Assembly (NCBI GenBank): GCA_945861465.1 | Contig: CAMAVB010000058.1 | Coordinates: 1 to 33,870 of the forward strand | DNA: 33,870 nucleotides | DNA from: Candidatus Kuenenia stuttgartensis | GTDB lineage: Bacteria > Planctomycetota > Planctomycetia > Planctomycetales > Planctomycetaceae | Direction: 5' to 3' | Shown here: positions 31,116 to 33,870 of the stretch, in pieces | Numbering within the stretch: position 1 is the stretch's first letter | How the letters are laid out: every line of letters starts with the position of its first letter | Notes under the pieces: model-generated | The model's input: the letters and a program-made list of their open reading frames with translations, nothing else | Told to the model about the DNA's origin: nothing | The model's database searches: none | Position numbers and translations under genes: made by a program

Positions 31116-33326
31116 ATGAGTATCCTCAGAGTCATCCTCACCGCCAGTCTGATGTTCTCAGTAACCACCGGGGACGCAGCGGACGCGCCGGATGAACAGT
31201 CAAAACAGCTCGCCGAATCCGTCACCATCCATCGCGACGAATGGGGCGTGGCTCATATTCTGGGATCAACGGACGAATGCGTGGTTTTTGGAATGGGGTA
31301 CGCGCAGGCGGAAGACTATTTCTGGCAGGTGGAGGACACCACCATTCGGGCTCTTGGGCGCTATGCAGAGGTGCAGGGGGACGCAGGTCTTCAGGTCGAT
31401 CTGTTGAACCGCAGCTTCGAAGTCGTATCACGTTCAAAGGCCGATTTCGCGCGAATTCCTGTGGAGCAGCAGACGCTGATCGCGGCGTTCACGAAGGGGT
31501 TGAACTGGTTTCTGCTGCGTCATCCGGAGACGCCGCGGCGGCTGATCAATACGTTTGAACCCTGGATGGTGATCGCGATCGAACGACATCTGTTGCTTGA
31601 TTTCACGTACAGCCAGACTCATGCCGGTCGCCCGCAGATTCTGTTCGATCAGAACCAGACCGCACAGCTGGACGAAATTCTCAGTCCCCTGGAACAGGCA
31701 GCCAGAGATGCCATCGGTTCGAACGAATGGGCGATCGGACCATCAAAAACGGCCGATGGAAAAGCCATGCTGCTGATCAACCCACATCAACCCTGGCACG
31801 GCTGGGGACAGTTCTATGAAGCCCATTTGCACAGTGAGCAGACGATTCGTATTTCCGGCGCCTGTTTTTTTGGCACACCGATCCCAACGATCGGCCACAA
31901 CGAGTTTCTGGGCTGGACCTACACGATCAACGAACCGGATAACGCGGATGCATGGCGCGTGGTGTTCGACCAACCGGACCAGCCGCTGGCGTATCGCTAC
32001 GACGACGGCCATCGCATGGCTGTCGAGTGGACTGAGTCGATCGGAGTGTTGCAGGGTGAAGAGGTTCAGCAGCGCAACGTGACATTTCGAAAGACGCATC
32101 ACGGGCCGCTTGTCCGAAAGGAAACGCCGACAACGTATCTGGCAGCGAACGTCGATGGCATCTTCGATCTGCGGAGAATTGACCAGGCGATCGGGATGGT
32201 TCGCGCGAAAAATCTGACGGAGTGGAAGGCGGCTGTCGAGCCATGCTGTATTCCGATGTTCAACGTCGCCTATGCAGATTGTGACGGAAATATTCTCTAC
32301 GGCTACAACGGTTCGATCCCTGTTCGGGATCCACAGTTCAACTGGACCTCACCCGTGGACGGCACGACATCGGCAACTGAATGGAAAGGGCGACATCCTT
32401 TCAGTGACCTGCCCCAGTTGCTGAATCCCGAGTGTGGATATGTTCAAAACTGCAATACGAGTCCGTTTGCCACAACTCACGCGCAGAATCCAGCCCGCGA
32501 AAATTTCCCCACGTACATGTTTGAAGACGCGGATTTTCAAAAGCGGCGGGCTCAGCAATCACAAAAAATTCTGAGCGAACTCTCTGGCTGCACGTTTGAG
32601 CAGTTTCAGGAACTGGCCTTCGACACGCGATTGTATTGGCCAGAGACGCAGCTTCCGGAATTCGCACGGCAGCTGGATGAGTACGAGAAACAGGATCCTG
32701 AGGCGACCGGCAGGATTCGCCCCTATCTGAAACACTTGCTGGACTGGGACTGTCGAGCCACCAACGAATGCACTCGGACCGCACTGTGTGTTGCCTGGCA
32801 TGAAGAGCTGCATCAGGGAACCTATCCTGGCGAAACACTGAAGCCGGAATATGCTGAGAGCCGCAAGGCTCAACTGGAAGCTCTGGCGACAGTTGCCGAA
32901 CAGTTGCAGTCACTGCACGGGACATGGACGATTCCGTGGGGCGACGTTCATCGAATTCAGCGCGTCCACAATCAGTCGGAAGTGATCGGTGCCGCTGTGT
33001 TGCTGAATCGCTGGATGCGCAGCCTGCCGTGTGCCGGAGTTCCTGGGCCGTTGGGAGTCGTTTACACCGTCTACTCTACGCCGAGCATTCCTGTCGTCCG
33101 GCCCGAACGGTATGGCGTGGTCGGTTCGTGTTACGTGGGGGCCGTGGAATTCGGAGACCGCATCCGCGCCGCCAGCGCCGTCCAGTTTGGAGCAAGCTCC
33201 AATCCTCAGTCGAAACACTATTTCGATCAGGCGACGTTGTTTTCAGAAGGCAGACTCAAACCTGCCTGGTTCTATCCTGAAGACGTGCTGGCGCACGCTG
33301 TGCGATCCTACCATCCAGGGGACTGA
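31116..33326 (+). CDS. Penicillin-acylase-family Ntn hydrolase
   Basis: 736 aa with a signal peptide (ending near TTGDAADAP). The family makes one precursor that cleaves itself into alpha and beta chains in the periplasm and hydrolyses amides such as beta-lactams or acyl-homoserine lactones. Visible: VTIHRDEWGVAHILG at the alpha-chain start, YAQAEDYFWQ, and the cleavage site GSNEWAIGPSKT with Ser202 as predicted nucleophile and new N-terminus, then MLLINPHQPW, PTIGHNEFLGWTYTINEPDN and a C-terminal part with WTIPWGDVHRIQRV. Substrate cannot be told. No clear ribosome-binding site directly before the ATG. Convergent with the RAYT gene. Confidence 0.9.
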   Translation: MSILRVILTASLMFSVTTGDAADAPDEQSKQLAESVTIHRDEWGVAHILGSTDECVVFGMGYAQAEDYFWQVEDTTIRALGRYAEVQGDAGLQVDLLNRSFEVVSRSKADFARIPVEQQTLIAAFTKGLNWFLLRHPETPRRLINTFEPWMVIAIERHLLLDFTYSQTHAGRPQILFDQNQTAQLDEILSPLEQAARDAIGSNEWAIGPSKTADGKAMLLINPHQPWHGWGQFYEAHLHSEQTIRISGACFFGTPIPTIGHNEFLGWTYTINEPDNADAWRVVFDQPDQPLAYRYDDGHRMAVEWTESIGVLQGEEVQQRNVTFRKTHHGPLVRKETPTTYLAANVDGIFDLRRIDQAIGMVRAKNLTEWKAAVEPCCIPMFNVAYADCDGNILYGYNGSIPVRDPQFNWTSPVDGTTSATEWKGRHPFSDLPQLLNPECGYVQNCNTSPFATTHAQNPARENFPTYMFEDADFQKRRAQQSQKILSELSGCTFEQFQELAFDTRLYWPETQLPEFARQLDEYEKQDPEATGRIRPYLKHLLDWDCRATNECTRTALCVAWHEELHQGTYPGETLKPEYAESRKAQLEALATVAEQLQSLHGTWTIPWGDVHRIQRVHNQSEVIGAAVLLNRWMRSLPCAGVPGPLGVVYTVYSTPSIPVVRPERYGVVGSCYVGAVEFGDRIRAASAVQFGASSNPQSKHYFDQATLFSEGRLKPAWFYPEDVLAHAVRSYHPGD

Positions 33327-33339
33327 AAGGGAGAAGGGG

Positions 33340-33870
33340 TCACGTCTTTTTCTTTGGTCTTCCTCTCGGGCGAGTTGTGGTTTCGAGCCCAAGGCGAACG
33401 GCACTGCTTCGGGTCCAATTGTCATCACCAAACGGCAAGCCGCGTTTGACACTGCGACGAAGCGCGTTGAGTTCTGCCTCAGTCTCGACCTTGTTCACCG
33501 ATGAACGCCAGTTTCGCGGCAACTGCGGGTCATCGGGAATTGCCAGCCAGCGGCGTTCGTCAGCAGGTTGGCGGCGAGCAAAAGCGGAACACCATTGCCA
33601 GTCTTCCGCAAGCTCAACGAAATTTGCACGAACGGGATTTCGCTCCACGTACCGCATCACGGTCAGCAAGTGCCCGTCCGATTGAATCGGGAACGATTTG
33701 AAGCGCCCCTGATACAGATGCCCCGTGCCACCAGTCTTGTAGTGAGCATGCCAACGCATTGTGTGCATCACCGTGAGGCGACGGAAAAACTCACTCACCT
33801 GATCATTGGTCTCGGGCCGGACGACAAAGTGCCAGTGATTCGGCATTGCCACCATCGCATAAATCGGCAG
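33340..33870 (-). CDS. REP-associated tyrosine transposase (RAYT), 5' end outside window
   Basis: Only the last ~176 codons are in view; the reading frame (LPIYAMVAMPNHWHFVVRPE) runs open to the window edge. Y1/IS200-like transposase domain: HUH motif in PNHWHFVV and the catalytic tyrosine in MRYVERNPVRANFV, both typical of RAYTs. These single-strand transposases are associated with REP palindromes. The C-terminus ends in GRPKKKT, an AT-hook-like basic tail, and the stop lies in AAAAAGACGTGACCCCTT. Confidence 0.88.
   Translation of the reverse strand: MPIYAMVAMPNHWHFVVRPETNDQVSEFFRRLTVMHTMRWHAHYKTGGTGHLYQGRFKSFPIQSDGHLLTVMRYVERNPVRANFVELAEDWQWCSAFARRQPADERRWLAIPDDPQLPRNWRSSVNKVETEAELNALRRSVKRGLPFGDDNWTRSSAVRLGLETTTRPRGRPKKKT

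Noticed and set aside
1-33870. CRISPR arrays, tRNA or rRNA genes
   Set aside because: No regularly spaced direct repeats and no tRNA- or rRNA-like sequence noticed; the repeats present are inverted or short tandem types.

Overview
The window looks like chromosomal DNA of a planctomycete (Planctomycetales-type, moderately GC-rich). The clearest signs are three DUF1501 secreted proteins, two large DUF1549/DUF1553 'planctomycete cytochrome' proteins with CxxCH haem motifs, a long PPC-type exported protein, a SUMF1/FGE-family protein, a secreted ceramidase-like hydrolase and a secreted Gfo/Idh/MocA protein. I assign these by family motifs read from the translations; nothing was searched against a database.

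Layout: (1) 1-2450, a secreted Gfo/Idh/MocA oxidoreductase and a glucose-1-dehydrogenase-like enzyme with a good sigma70-type promoter. (2) 2450-8280, a TPR lipoprotein, a decayed transposase tail, a neutral-ceramidase-like hydrolase and pgk, separated by palindromic repeats. (3) 8280-16080, a SUMF1-family protein (-), a CBS-pair protein (+), a type-4 Fe-S uracil-DNA glycosylase (-), and a tight two-gene operon of a DUF1549/1553 cytochrome and a DUF1501 protein (-). (4) 16080-19880, an accessory island: a doubled-arm palindrome, a DUF4253 gene, an integron attC-like site, a DUF4238-like gene, a second truncated attC-like half, then gene debris (a 5'-truncated planctomycete gene with an in-frame TAG, and the tail of an FGE-family gene). 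(5) 19880-23540, a lone DUF1501 protein, a sialate O-acetylesterase-like protein, a small unknown protein and an HExxH protein. (6) 23540-30712, an operon (DUF1549/1553, DUF1501, PPC protein; all -) interrupted by an oppositely oriented GxxExxY gene bracketed by related palindromes. (7) 31116-33870, a penicillin-acylase-family Ntn hydrolase and the 3' part of a REP-associated tyrosine transposase (RAYT) running off the window.

The intergenic DNA is packed with REP/MITE-like inverted repeats of at least seven families. Two families recur as near-complete copies: a core bounded by GTAGGCCGGACC at three places, and GTAGGGTGGGAC at two. Several copies begin exactly at, or supply, a stop codon.

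The two most interesting structures are (a) the GxxExxY gene with flanking doubled-arm palindromes, which looks like a mobile unit inserted into a conserved operon, with a solo palindrome of the same design about 11 kb away; and (b) a remnant integron cassette array (DUF4253-attC-DUF4238-half attC) without an integrase in the window.
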